Assembly: GCA_029820915.1 (NCBI GenBank)
Contig: JALGUI010000099.1
Span: 3,893 to 12,085 of the forward strand
DNA length: 8,193 bases
Origin: Candidatus Zipacnadia bacterium
Lineage (GTDB): Bacteria > Armatimonadota > Zipacnadia > Zipacnadales > UBA5352
Direction of reading: 5' to 3'
This document shows positions 1 through 5,526 of the stretch, in pieces. The position numbers were made by a program, and so were the translations under genes. The notes beneath the pieces were generated by a model. The model did no database searches, was not told where the DNA came from, and was given only the letters and a program-made list of their open reading frames with translations. Every line of letters starts with the position of its first letter. The stretch's first letter is position 1.

Positions 1-711
1 GAGCCGCGACGTTACCGGAGGCTGCCGGACGCGAGCGACCTGGCGGCGTTCGAGGTCGCGGTCGGCGAAACGGACCTGCTGGTGCTGGCCGAGCGCGAGC
101 TGCGTGACGAGGCCCGGCAGGCGGCCCGTGCGGCGCGGCGGCGGATCGAGAGCCACGCGGCGCTGTACGCCGACTTCCTGGAGGCCCGGCGGCCCCTGCC
201 CGCGCCCGCGGGGACGGAGGGCATCGTGGCGCAGATGTACGACGCGGCGCGGATGGCCGGGACCGGGCCGATGGCGGCGGTGGCGGGCGCGGTCGCCGAG
301 GCGGTCGCCCGGGAGCTGGCGGCGGACAGCGCGGAGGTGATCGTCGAGAACGGTGGCGACCTGTTCCTGATCACGCAACGCGAGCGGCTGGTGGCGATTG
401 ACGCCGGTGTCGCGTCGTGGCGGCAGCGACCGGCGCTGGTGGTGCCGCCGGGCGAGCGCGCCATCTGCACGTCGTCGGGGACGGTCGGGCACTCGGCCGG
501 CGGTGGGAGGGCCGATGCGGCGGTGGTGGTGGCGCCCGGCGGGGCGCTGGCGGACGCGCTGGCGACGGCTGTCGCCAACCGCGTGGCGGGCCCGGAGGAC
601 GTGGGGGCGGCGGTGCGCTGGGCGCAGGGGCGCGACGCCGTCGAGCACGTCGTGATCGTGTGCGGTGACACGATGGGGACATGGGGGCGACTTGAGATGC
701 GCCACGTCTAG
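1..711 (+). CDS. UPF0280 family protein (ApbE-like fold), 5' end outside window
   Basis: The reading frame is open from base 1, so the start codon lies upstream and 236 residues are visible. A GTG at 82 is in frame, but the residues before it (RRYR..., then FEVAVGETDLL) match the usual UPF0280 N-terminus, so 82 is not the start. Family hallmarks, numbered from base 1, are GTGPMAAVAGA (about 87-97), VENGGD (about 115-120), TSSGTVGHS (about 157-165), a LADALATAVANRV helix, and GDTMGTWG near the C-terminus. UPF0280 is an uncharacterised family, known from methanogens and various bacteria and distantly related to ApbE flavin transferases; its reaction is unknown to me. No membrane segment is seen in the visible part. 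The TAG stop sits in the loop of a perfect hairpin (699-719). Its operon partners, if any, lie upstream. The family call is strong; the function is open. Confidence 0.9.
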   Translation, partial: EPRRYRRLPDASDLAAFEVAVGETDLLVLAERELRDEARQAARAARRRIESHAALYADFLEARRPLPAPAGTEGIVAQMYDAARMAGTGPMAAVAGAVAEAVARELAADSAEVIVENGGDLFLITQRERLVAIDAGVASWRQRPALVVPPGERAICTSSGTVGHSAGGGRADAAVVVAPGGALADALATAVANRVAGPEDVGAAVRWAQGRDAVEHVVIVCGDTMGTWGRLEMRHV

Positions 712-719
712 CGTGGCGC
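699..719 (+). terminator. Hairpin enclosing the UPF0280 stop codon, possible terminator
   Basis: The arms GCGCCACG (699-706) and CGTGGCGC (712-719) pair perfectly over 8 bp. The 5-nt loop TCTAG contains the TAG stop. No run of T follows, so it is not a classical intrinsic terminator. It may instead stabilise the 3' end of the transcript. Confidence 0.4.
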
Positions 720-763
720 GATGACGCGAGGAGACCGGTGCGCTGCCCGTCTTCGGTCATCGC

Positions 764-792
764 TTGCCCCCCGAGCCGAGGTCCGCTATACT
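764..792 (+). promoter_or_regulatory. Sigma-70-type promoter for the phosphatase-superfamily gene
   Basis: A -35-like TTGCCC (764-769) is followed after exactly 17 bp by a -10-like TATACT (787-792). A start site near 799 would leave a leader of about 45 nt before the ATG at 843. This is the best promoter in the window. It stands out because the rest of the region is so GC-rich. No operator palindrome was found around it. Confidence 0.7.
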
Positions 793-842
793 GACACTCC
801 AATAGCACTCCAGAATGACGCAGTAGGACGCGAGGCGATCCC

Positions 843-2228
843 ATGTCACAGGCCAGTCGCGTTGTCATCATCGGCTGGGACTGCGCGCCGCCCCAGCTTG
901 TTCTCGATCAATGGCTCGACGATCTGCCCAACCTGAGGGCCATCGTGGCCGGCGGCGCCGCCGGCAGGCTCGAGAGCACCAACCCGCCCATCACCGTGCC
1001 CGCCTGGACCTGCATGATGTCGTCCGTGAACCCCGGGCGGCTGGGCTTCTACGGCTTCCGCAACCGCCGCCCCGGCGAGTACGACGGCAAGTGGATCGCC
1101 AACGCCTCGGCGGTCAAGTTCGACCGCGCGTGGGACATCCTCAGCGACGCCGGCAAGCGCGTGTGCGTGGTCAACGTGCCGCAGACCTACCCGGTCACGC
1201 CGATCAACGGCATCATGGTGTCGTCATTCCTGACGCCCGACACCACCTGCGAGTACACCTACCCCCCGGGCCTGGCGCAGCAGCTCGACATCATCGCCGA
1301 CGGCTACATGATCGATGTGGACGGCTTCCGCACCGACGACAAGCAGTGGCTGCTCGACGAGATCTACCGCATGACCGACAAGCGCTTCCGCGTCTCGAAG
1401 GCGCTCATGCAGGTGGACGAGTGGGACTTCTTCATGATGGTGGAGATGGGCACGGACCGCATCGAGCACGGCTTCTGGAAGTACTGCGACCCGGAGCACC
1501 CCAAGTACGAGCCGGGCAACCCCTTCGAGAGCGCGCTGCTCGACTACTACAAGCACCTCGACGGCCAGCTTGGCGAGTTCGTGGCGCTGGCGGGCGATGA
1601 CGCGGCGGTGTTCGTGGTCAGCGACCACGGCGGCAAGGCCATGAAGGGCTCGTTCGGCATCAACGACTGGCTGATCCAGGAGGGCCTGCTGTGCCTGAAG
1701 CAGCCGGTCACCGAGCCGACGCGCTTCGAGGCCGACCTCGTGGACTGGAGCCGGACCACGGCCTGGGCGTGGGGCGGCTACTACGGCCGCCTGTTCATGA
1801 ACGTCGAGGGGCGCGAGCCGGAGGGCACGATCGCGCCCGAGGACTACGAGAGCGTGCGCGACGACCTCATCCGCCGCATCGAAACGATCGCCGACGACGA
1901 GGGCCGGACCATGGCCAACCGGGCGCTGCGCCCGCAGGACATCTACACCGGCGAGCACGTGGACGAGGCCCCGGACCTGCTGATCTACCTCGACGACCTG
2001 TACTGGCGGCTCGGTCAGGACCTCGGCAACCCGTCGCTGCACACCTTCAACACCGAGATCGGTCCCGACGACTCCGTACACGACTACTTCGGCATGATCG
2101 CGGGGAGCGTGCCGGGCGCGCAGCTCGACGTGGCGGGCGCGCATCTCATGGACGTGGCGCCGACGGTCCTCGAGATCACAGGCGTCGAGGTGCCCGACTA
2201 CATGGAGGGCCGGAGCCTGCTGCGGTAG
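843..2228 (+). CDS. Alkaline phosphatase superfamily protein (type I phosphodiesterase/phosphohydrolase)
   Basis: This is a 461-residue predicted metal-dependent phosphohydrolase or phosphodiesterase of the nucleotide pyrophosphatase/COG3379-like branch. The ATG at 843 has GAGG at 832-835, 7 nt upstream. The binuclear metal site can be traced: D13 in VVIIGWD, nucleophile T51 in PPITVPAW, D205 and H209 in GTDRIEHGFW, D261-H262 in VVSDHGG, and H413 in SVHDYFGMIAG. The C-terminal DVAPTVLEITGV...MEGRSLL (437-460) is the usual end of the catalytic domain. No signal peptide or membrane segment is seen, so it is probably cytoplasmic. The substrate cannot be told; relatives act on phosphodiesters, nucleotides or phosphosugars. 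It has its own promoter and stands alone on this strand. It ends right after GRSLLR and lacks the C-terminal 'LxxLGYI' tail that many relatives carry; a similar tail appears on the neighbouring small gene. The superfamily call is secure and the substrate unknown. Confidence 0.9.
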   Translation: MSQASRVVIIGWDCAPPQLVLDQWLDDLPNLRAIVAGGAAGRLESTNPPITVPAWTCMMSSVNPGRLGFYGFRNRRPGEYDGKWIANASAVKFDRAWDILSDAGKRVCVVNVPQTYPVTPINGIMVSSFLTPDTTCEYTYPPGLAQQLDIIADGYMIDVDGFRTDDKQWLLDEIYRMTDKRFRVSKALMQVDEWDFFMMVEMGTDRIEHGFWKYCDPEHPKYEPGNPFESALLDYYKHLDGQLGEFVALAGDDAAVFVVSDHGGKAMKGSFGINDWLIQEGLLCLKQPVTEPTRFEADLVDWSRTTAWAWGGYYGRLFMNVEGREPEGTIAPEDYESVRDDLIRRIETIADDEGRTMANRALRPQDIYTGEHVDEAPDLLIYLDDLYWRLGQDLGNPSLHTFNTEIGPDDSVHDYFGMIAGSVPGAQLDVAGAHLMDVAPTVLEITGVEVPDYMEGRSLLR

Positions 2229-2236
2229 CCAACGGG

Positions 2237-2257
2237 GGACGGGCTGGAAGCCCGTCC
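2237..2257 (+). repeat. 9-bp perfect palindrome just after the phosphatase gene, possible dispersed repeat or terminator
   Basis: The arms GGACGGGCT (2237-2245) and AGCCCGTCC (2249-2257) flank a GGA loop, starting 8 nt after the stop codon. No T tract follows. Its core CGGGCTGGAAGC (2240-2251) recurs in inverted orientation at 2715-2726. From memory, palindromes of this GGGCTGGAAGCCC type are scattered between genes in some high-GC genomes, so it may be a small repeat as much as a terminator. Confidence 0.5.
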
Positions 2258-2313
2258 TGCGCGTAAGGGCGCCTCCTCCGTGGGCCGCGCGGCACGCCCT
2301 GCACATCAAGTGA

Positions 2314-2343
2314 AGCGGTCCCTCGGATAGCCGGGGGACCGCT
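2314..2343. terminator. Strong hairpin between convergent genes, possible bidirectional terminator
   Basis: A 13-bp stem (2314-2326 with 2331-2343) has a 4-nt loop ATAG and one T.G wobble (2323/2334). It lies between the + strand phosphatase end (2228) and the - strand small-gene end (2366), where a two-way terminator is expected. Neither side has a T run, so termination is inferred from position and stem strength only. Confidence 0.5.
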
Positions 2344-2365
2344 CGGGGTCTGCTGCGCGCGCCGC

Positions 2366-2557
2366 CTACGAGATGTAGCCGAGGCCGCGCAGCCGGTCCT
2401 CGACCTTGTCGCTCGCGTCGGAGTCGTCGAGCTTGTCGATCTCGCGCTGCAGGATCACCGCCGCGAACTCCTCGCCGCTTTCGTAGCCCGCGGCCTGAGC
2501 GTACTCGTTGAGCTTGTCCATCAGTTCCCGGCCAATCTTCAAGGTCGCATCCGCCAC
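2366..2557 (-). CDS. Small ribbon-helix-helix-like protein with phosphodiesterase-like LGYI tail
   Basis: This is a 63-residue hypothetical protein. The frame is open much further upstream, but I place the start at GTG 2557. GGAGG at 2568-2572 lies 10 nt before it, and the residues upstream look like translated non-coding DNA. Residues 4-42 have a ribbon-helix-helix (CopG/Arc-like) pattern: a short strand (TLKIG), a helix (RELMDKLNEYAQAAGY), a turn, and a second helix (SGEEFAAVILQREIDKL). An acidic linker (about 43-54) follows, then the tail EDRLRGLGYIS. Such tails are familiar to me at the end of sulfatases and alkaline-phosphatase-superfamily proteins. The gene is convergent with exactly such an enzyme (843-2228) that lacks the tail. 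DNA binding is only inferred from the fold pattern; a small partner or oligomerisation protein is an alternative. Real gene: likely. Function: unproven. Confidence 0.75.
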   Translation of the reverse strand: MADATLKIGRELMDKLNEYAQAAGYESGEEFAAVILQREIDKLDDSDASDKVEDRLRGLGYIS

Positions 2558-2680
2558 TTGCGTCTCGCCTCCGTTCGGGCCGGTGCGGGCCGCAGATACC
2601 CTCACCCCTCCGCGCAGACACGGTCGGACAGGATGCCCGATGTGCGCGAGGTCGTGGGACGGGCTCCATCCGGCATTATT

Positions 2681-2714
2681 CGCGCAGGTGAGAGCGTGCC
2701 CCTGCGCGCTCTCA
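2681..2714. repeat. Two overlapping, mutually exclusive inverted repeats
   Basis: CGCGCAGG (2681-2688) is perfectly complementary to 2701-2708 (12-nt loop). TGAGAGCG (2689-2696) is perfectly complementary to 2707-2714 (10-nt loop, which can close by two further pairs). The two 3' arms share bases 2707-2708 and each stem occupies the loop of the other, so they cannot both form as nested hairpins. This resembles attenuator or switch architecture, but no function is shown. Confidence 0.5.
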
Positions 2715-2748
2715 GCTTCCAGCCCGACATGCATTCTACCAACGGCAT

Positions 2749-2770
2749 GTGCAGGCGGGGGCGCCCGCAC
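2749..2770 (-). repeat. Stem-loop favoured on minus-strand RNA
   Basis: The arms are 2749-2757 and 2762-2770 with a 4-nt loop. Eight of nine pairs are Watson-Crick. The ninth (2753/2766) is G.U on minus-strand RNA but A/C on plus-strand RNA, so the hairpin suits a minus-strand transcript. It lies 98 bp past the stop of the gene at 2869-4179. Confidence 0.4.
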
Positions 2771-2868
2771 TACGACATGGTTGCCTCTTACCTTTTCGTG
2801 CAATGCTTCGTACGACGGGCACCCTCGCCTGTCGAGGTCGTTAGTGCGCGGGTCTCCGCAACCAAGCT

Positions 2869-4179
2869 CTAGCCGCCGATCAGCCGCTTGTAGTCGGCGG
2901 TGGTCGCCCACCAGCGGAGCATCTGGATGCGGTAGGCGGCGTACTGCGGGTCGGTCCACGGGCTGCGGCTCAGGCTGATCGCCGCCAGCTCGTCGCGCGG
3001 GATGTCCTTGAACTGGGCCAGGAAGCCATCGACGGTCACGGTCGGCGCGTTGAAGGGGTCACCCACCATGATGGCGATGGCCCGACAGGCCGCCGGCGGG
3101 TCGGCGCATACCAGAAGCCCGGCGCGGTCCGCCGACAGCACGGCCCGCTGCTCCCACCCGTGCGCCAGCTTGGACAGCCGCACGACCTCCTCGCGCGGCA
3201 ACGCCTGATCCCACCCCACGGTGAAGTCCCGGGCGGTCTCCACGACCTTGTCGTGCAGCCCGGGCTTGTCAACCTTGCGCTCGATGACCTGCTCCGCCGC
3301 CCACGCGTACTGGGCGTTGTCGTTCAGGAACAGATGCAGGCTCGCGCCCAGGATGAAGAGCAGCTCGGGCTGGTTGAGTGCGGTGCGAAGGGGCTCCCCA
3401 AGCACCAGGGTCTCATCCTGCAGCGGCAGGCACAAGGGCCAGGGCGTGTGCTCGGGCGCGACCACGGTCAGCGGCATGGGCGCTTCGAGGGCCGCGGCCG
3501 CCGTGGCCAGCAGCGGGTCGAGCTGCGGCCAGTTCGCGTTGTTGGGCGGCACGCACCTCACCAGCATCCGGCTCCACGTCCGGCTGTCCTGCCAGAGGAG
3601 CATGAAGCCGTCCATGACGTCCACGAAGGCGGAGTTACTGTCCAGCGCCCCCCGGAGTTCGGGGTCCTGCTCGTGGTCCCAGGCCAGCGACTCGTACGGC
3701 GCCGTATCCACGGTATCGTCGTCCAGGAAGACGTCATCGCCCGCGGCATCGCCCTGAAACGGCGTGGCCGCCTCTCGATCCTCGTCGAGTTCGTCGTTCT
3801 CGTCCTCGAAGTCGTCGAGGTCGGACGTGTCAACGCTCGCGCCGGCCGCCGCAAACGGGTCGGGAGCCACATGTTGCAGGCGCTCGAGCTTGTCGGCGAT
3901 CCTCGGGTCGATCGCGCGAAGGCCGTCCCACAGGTCGTCGTTGTCGGGCTCGATCCGCAGCATCGTCTCGTACTGCGAGATCGCCAGCCGGTCCTGCCCG
4001 GTATCAGCGTAGTGGTCCGCCAGCCACTTGCGCGGCTCGATGAAGTCGGGGTCGAGCTCGAGAACGTCCTTCATGGTCTCGACGCCGCGTTCGGGGTGTC
4101 TGCCCTCGAACAACTCCAGCGCCTCGCGCATCTTCATGCGGGCTGCCTTGCGCTGCGCCGACTCCTGCTCCTCAGCCAT
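2869..4179 (-). CDS. TPR protein with degenerate M48-like (pseudopeptidase) C-terminal domain
   Basis: This 436-residue protein starts at ATG 4179 with a strong GGGAGGGG (4185-4192) 5 nt upstream. Residues about 16-83 form two TPR-like helical pairs, the second reading LADHYADTGQDRLAISQYETMLRIEPDN. Residues about 117-160 are a very acidic, probably disordered linker. Residues about 205-430 resemble the M48 metallopeptidase-like domain seen in TPR-linked proteins. LFILGASLHLFL (274-285) stands where LGHExxH is expected, and RAVLSADRAGLLVCAD (345-360) matches the conserved 'ELSADRAGLL' block. If this alignment is right, A279, S280 and L283 replace H, E and H, and V347 replaces the glutamate of the second block, so zinc binding and catalysis should be lost. 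No signal peptide or membrane span is seen. It lies 121 bp downstream of mtnA on the same strand and may be cotranscribed. A scaffold or binding role is inferred; the M48 relation rests on pattern only. Confidence 0.8.
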   Translation of the reverse strand: MAEEQESAQRKAARMKMREALELFEGRHPERGVETMKDVLELDPDFIEPRKWLADHYADTGQDRLAISQYETMLRIEPDNDDLWDGLRAIDPRIADKLERLQHVAPDPFAAAGASVDTSDLDDFEDENDELDEDREAATPFQGDAAGDDVFLDDDTVDTAPYESLAWDHEQDPELRGALDSNSAFVDVMDGFMLLWQDSRTWSRMLVRCVPPNNANWPQLDPLLATAAAALEAPMPLTVVAPEHTPWPLCLPLQDETLVLGEPLRTALNQPELLFILGASLHLFLNDNAQYAWAAEQVIERKVDKPGLHDKVVETARDFTVGWDQALPREEVVRLSKLAHGWEQRAVLSADRAGLLVCADPPAACRAIAIMVGDPFNAPTVTVDGFLAQFKDIPRDELAAISLSRSPWTDPQYAAYRIQMLRWWATTADYKRLIGG

Positions 4180-4300
4180 CGGTACCCCTCCCGCGACAAT
4201 CCTGGCAATGCGCTTCCGGGCTCACGTCATGCCGACCGAGAGTGCGTGTGTCGGTGTGAAAGCGCTTCCGACAGGGTCGGGTTCCGGTTGGTCGCCCTTC
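4180..4300. other. Spacer between mtnA and the TPR/M48-like gene
   Basis: These 121 bp hold the ribosome binding site of the downstream minus-strand gene (4185-4192) and a small perfect 5-bp stem with a 3-nt loop (4268-4280). I saw no convincing promoter and no U-tract terminator. Read-through from mtnA is therefore possible but not shown. Confidence 0.35.
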
Positions 4301-5413
4301 CTAGTTTGGCCCGCCGCGCCCGGATTCCTCCCGCGGCCGCGAGGAATCCTGTCGGTTCTTCATCGCGGCGAGCGACTCATCGTACGGCGGCCGCGCCACG
4401 CCCTTCTCGGTGATGATCGCCGCGACCAGCTCGTGCGGGGTGACGTCGAAGGCCGGGTTGTAGATGGCGATGTCGGGGCAGACGGGCGCCGAGGCCCGGT
4501 GCCCGAGCATCGCCACCTCGTTGCGGCTGCGCTCTTCGATGGGGATGAGGTCGCCTGAGGCGAGGTCGTAGTCGATGGTGGAGACCGGCGCCGCCACGTA
4601 GAACGGCACATCATGTCTGGCCGCCAGCACGGCGACGGTGTACGTGCCGATCTTGTTGGCGACATCGCCGTTGGCGGCGATGCGGTCCGAGCCGACCACG
4701 ACGCAGTCCACCTCGCCCCGGGCGATCACCCAGCCCGCCACGTTGTCGCAGATCAACGTGGCCGGGATGCCCTCGGTGCGCAGCTCCCAGGCGGTCAGGC
4801 GCGCCCCCTGCAGCAGCGGCCGAGTCTCGTCCACCCAGACGTGGACGCCGCGCCCGGCCTCGTGCGCGGCACGGATCACGCCCAGCGCGGTGCCGTACCC
4901 GGCCGTCGCCAGCGCTCCGGCGTTGCAGTGCGTGAGGATGTTCGCCCCCGGCGGAATCAGCTCGAGGGCGTGGTGCCCCATCGCGATGCAGCGTTGCAGG
5001 TCGTCCTCGACGATCGCCTCCGCCCGCGCCAGCAACGCCTCGCGCAGCGCATCGACGCCGTCGGCCGCGCGCTCGTCAATGACGCGGTCCATCTCGCCCA
5101 GCGCCCAGAACAGGTTCACCGCCGTGGGCCTGGTGGCGGCCAGGCGCTCGCGCGCGGCCCGCAGGTCGGCAAGCATCGCGTGGGGATCAGCGGCCTTCGA
5201 CCGGTGCGCCGCCAGCGCCATCCCCAGCGCCGCCGCGCAGCCGATGGCGGGCGCGCCGCGCACACTCAGGCGCTCGATGGCCCGCGCGACACACTCGACG
5301 TCGCGGCAGTCCAGCATGACCGGCTCGCCGGGCAGGCGTGTCTGGTCGATCATGCGCACGCTCCCGCCATCGTCGTGGCTCCACCCGATGGTGGGCGGCA
5401 CCGTGTGTGCCAT
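4301..5413 (-). CDS. mtnA: S-methyl-5-thioribose-1-phosphate isomerase (MtnA)
   Basis: This 370-residue enzyme of the methionine salvage pathway converts 5-methylthioribose 1-phosphate (an aldose) to 5-methylthioribulose 1-phosphate (the ketose) in the cytoplasm. The ATG at 5413 has GGGAGGA (5421-5427) 7 nt upstream. The frame stays open further upstream, but that part is proline/arginine-rich shadow sequence. Motifs seen are the phosphate-binding RGAPAIG (52-58), catalytic C163 in ILTHCNAGALATAGYGTALG, and catalytic D243 in VGSDRIAANGDVANKIGTY. DYDL...IPIEER (281-295) and NPAFDVTPHELVAAIITEKGV follow near the C-terminus. Length and residues are those of a complete, active enzyme. The last 20 residues are charged and look like a dispensable tail. 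The related eIF2B-like ribose-1,5-bisphosphate isomerases are an alternative, but the motifs and length favour MtnA. It is divergent from the methyltransferase gene at 5527. No other methionine-salvage gene is in the window. Confidence 0.94.
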   Translation of the reverse strand: MAHTVPPTIGWSHDDGGSVRMIDQTRLPGEPVMLDCRDVECVARAIERLSVRGAPAIGCAAALGMALAAHRSKAADPHAMLADLRAARERLAATRPTAVNLFWALGEMDRVIDERAADGVDALREALLARAEAIVEDDLQRCIAMGHHALELIPPGANILTHCNAGALATAGYGTALGVIRAAHEAGRGVHVWVDETRPLLQGARLTAWELRTEGIPATLICDNVAGWVIARGEVDCVVVGSDRIAANGDVANKIGTYTVAVLAARHDVPFYVAAPVSTIDYDLASGDLIPIEERSRNEVAMLGHRASAPVCPDIAIYNPAFDVTPHELVAAIITEKGVARPPYDESLAAMKNRQDSSRPREESGRGGPN

Positions 5414-5526
5414 TGCTGCGTCCTCCCTACGAAGCGTTCGCCACGCCTCACTCCTTCGCCGCGCGGGCCGCGCTTTCCTCGTCGGCACAGGTGGACGGGC
5501 CGTGCCGGACGAATGGTGAGCGCGCG
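5414..5526. promoter_or_regulatory. Divergent intergenic region of mtnA and the methyltransferase gene
   Basis: These 113 bp must carry the start signals of both divergent genes. Only the ribosome binding sites are clear (5421-5427 on the minus strand, 5514-5519 on the plus strand). A GC-only near-palindrome GCGCGGGCCGCGC lies at 5461-5473. I saw no -35/-10 pair of sigma-70 type and no SAM-riboswitch-like structure. Confidence 0.3.

Larger units (their letters stand above)
2558..2868. other. 311-bp gene-free region rich in palindromes
   Basis: No convincing gene is present. A 104-codon plus-strand frame crosses it, and the minus frame is also open, but neither shows family resemblance or the strong third-position GC bias of the neighbours. 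Four inverted repeats lie within 90 bp: 2681-2688/2701-2708, 2689-2696/2707-2714 (mutually exclusive with the first), 2727-2732/2745-2750 and 2749-2757/2762-2770. It forms the 5' leader side of the small gene at 2366-2557 and the 3' side of the gene at 2869-4179. It could hold a structured leader, a small RNA, a terminator for the upstream gene or decayed repeats. I recognised no known RNA family (no tmRNA, SRP, RNase P or 6S signature). Confidence 0.5.

Noticed and set aside
1224..2669. 481-codon minus-strand open frame opposite the phosphatase gene
   Set aside because: It is a high-GC shadow frame. The plus-strand protein has full catalytic motifs, while the antisense translation is Arg/His/Val-rich and resembles no family.
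2733..2738. TAGAAT on the minus strand as a -10 box for the small gene
   Set aside because: No acceptable -35 element lies 16-18 bp upstream on that strand.
2558..2868. tmRNA, SRP RNA, RNase P or 6S RNA in the gene-free region
   Set aside because: None of the conserved motifs of these RNAs that I could check is present on either strand.
2558..2872. 104-codon plus-strand frame in the gene-free region
   Set aside because: It starts inside the leader of the small minus-strand gene, has no ribosome binding site I could identify, and has no recognisable family or clear coding bias.
2558..2959. N-terminal extension of the 63-residue protein (frame open to 2959)
   Set aside because: The extension would overlap the end of the gene at 2869-4179 and cross the palindromes. 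Its translation looks random, whereas GTG 2557 has a good ribosome binding site and begins the RHH-like segment.
4210..4270. 9-bp direct repeat GCGCTTCCG at 4210-4218 and 4262-4270
   Set aside because: A single short GC-rich repeat pair is not enough to call an operator or attachment site.
3160..4413. 417-codon plus-strand open frame opposite the TPR/M48-like gene
   Set aside because: It is an antisense shadow of a gene with a clear ribosome binding site and recognisable domains; its composition is low-complexity Arg/Val/Gln.
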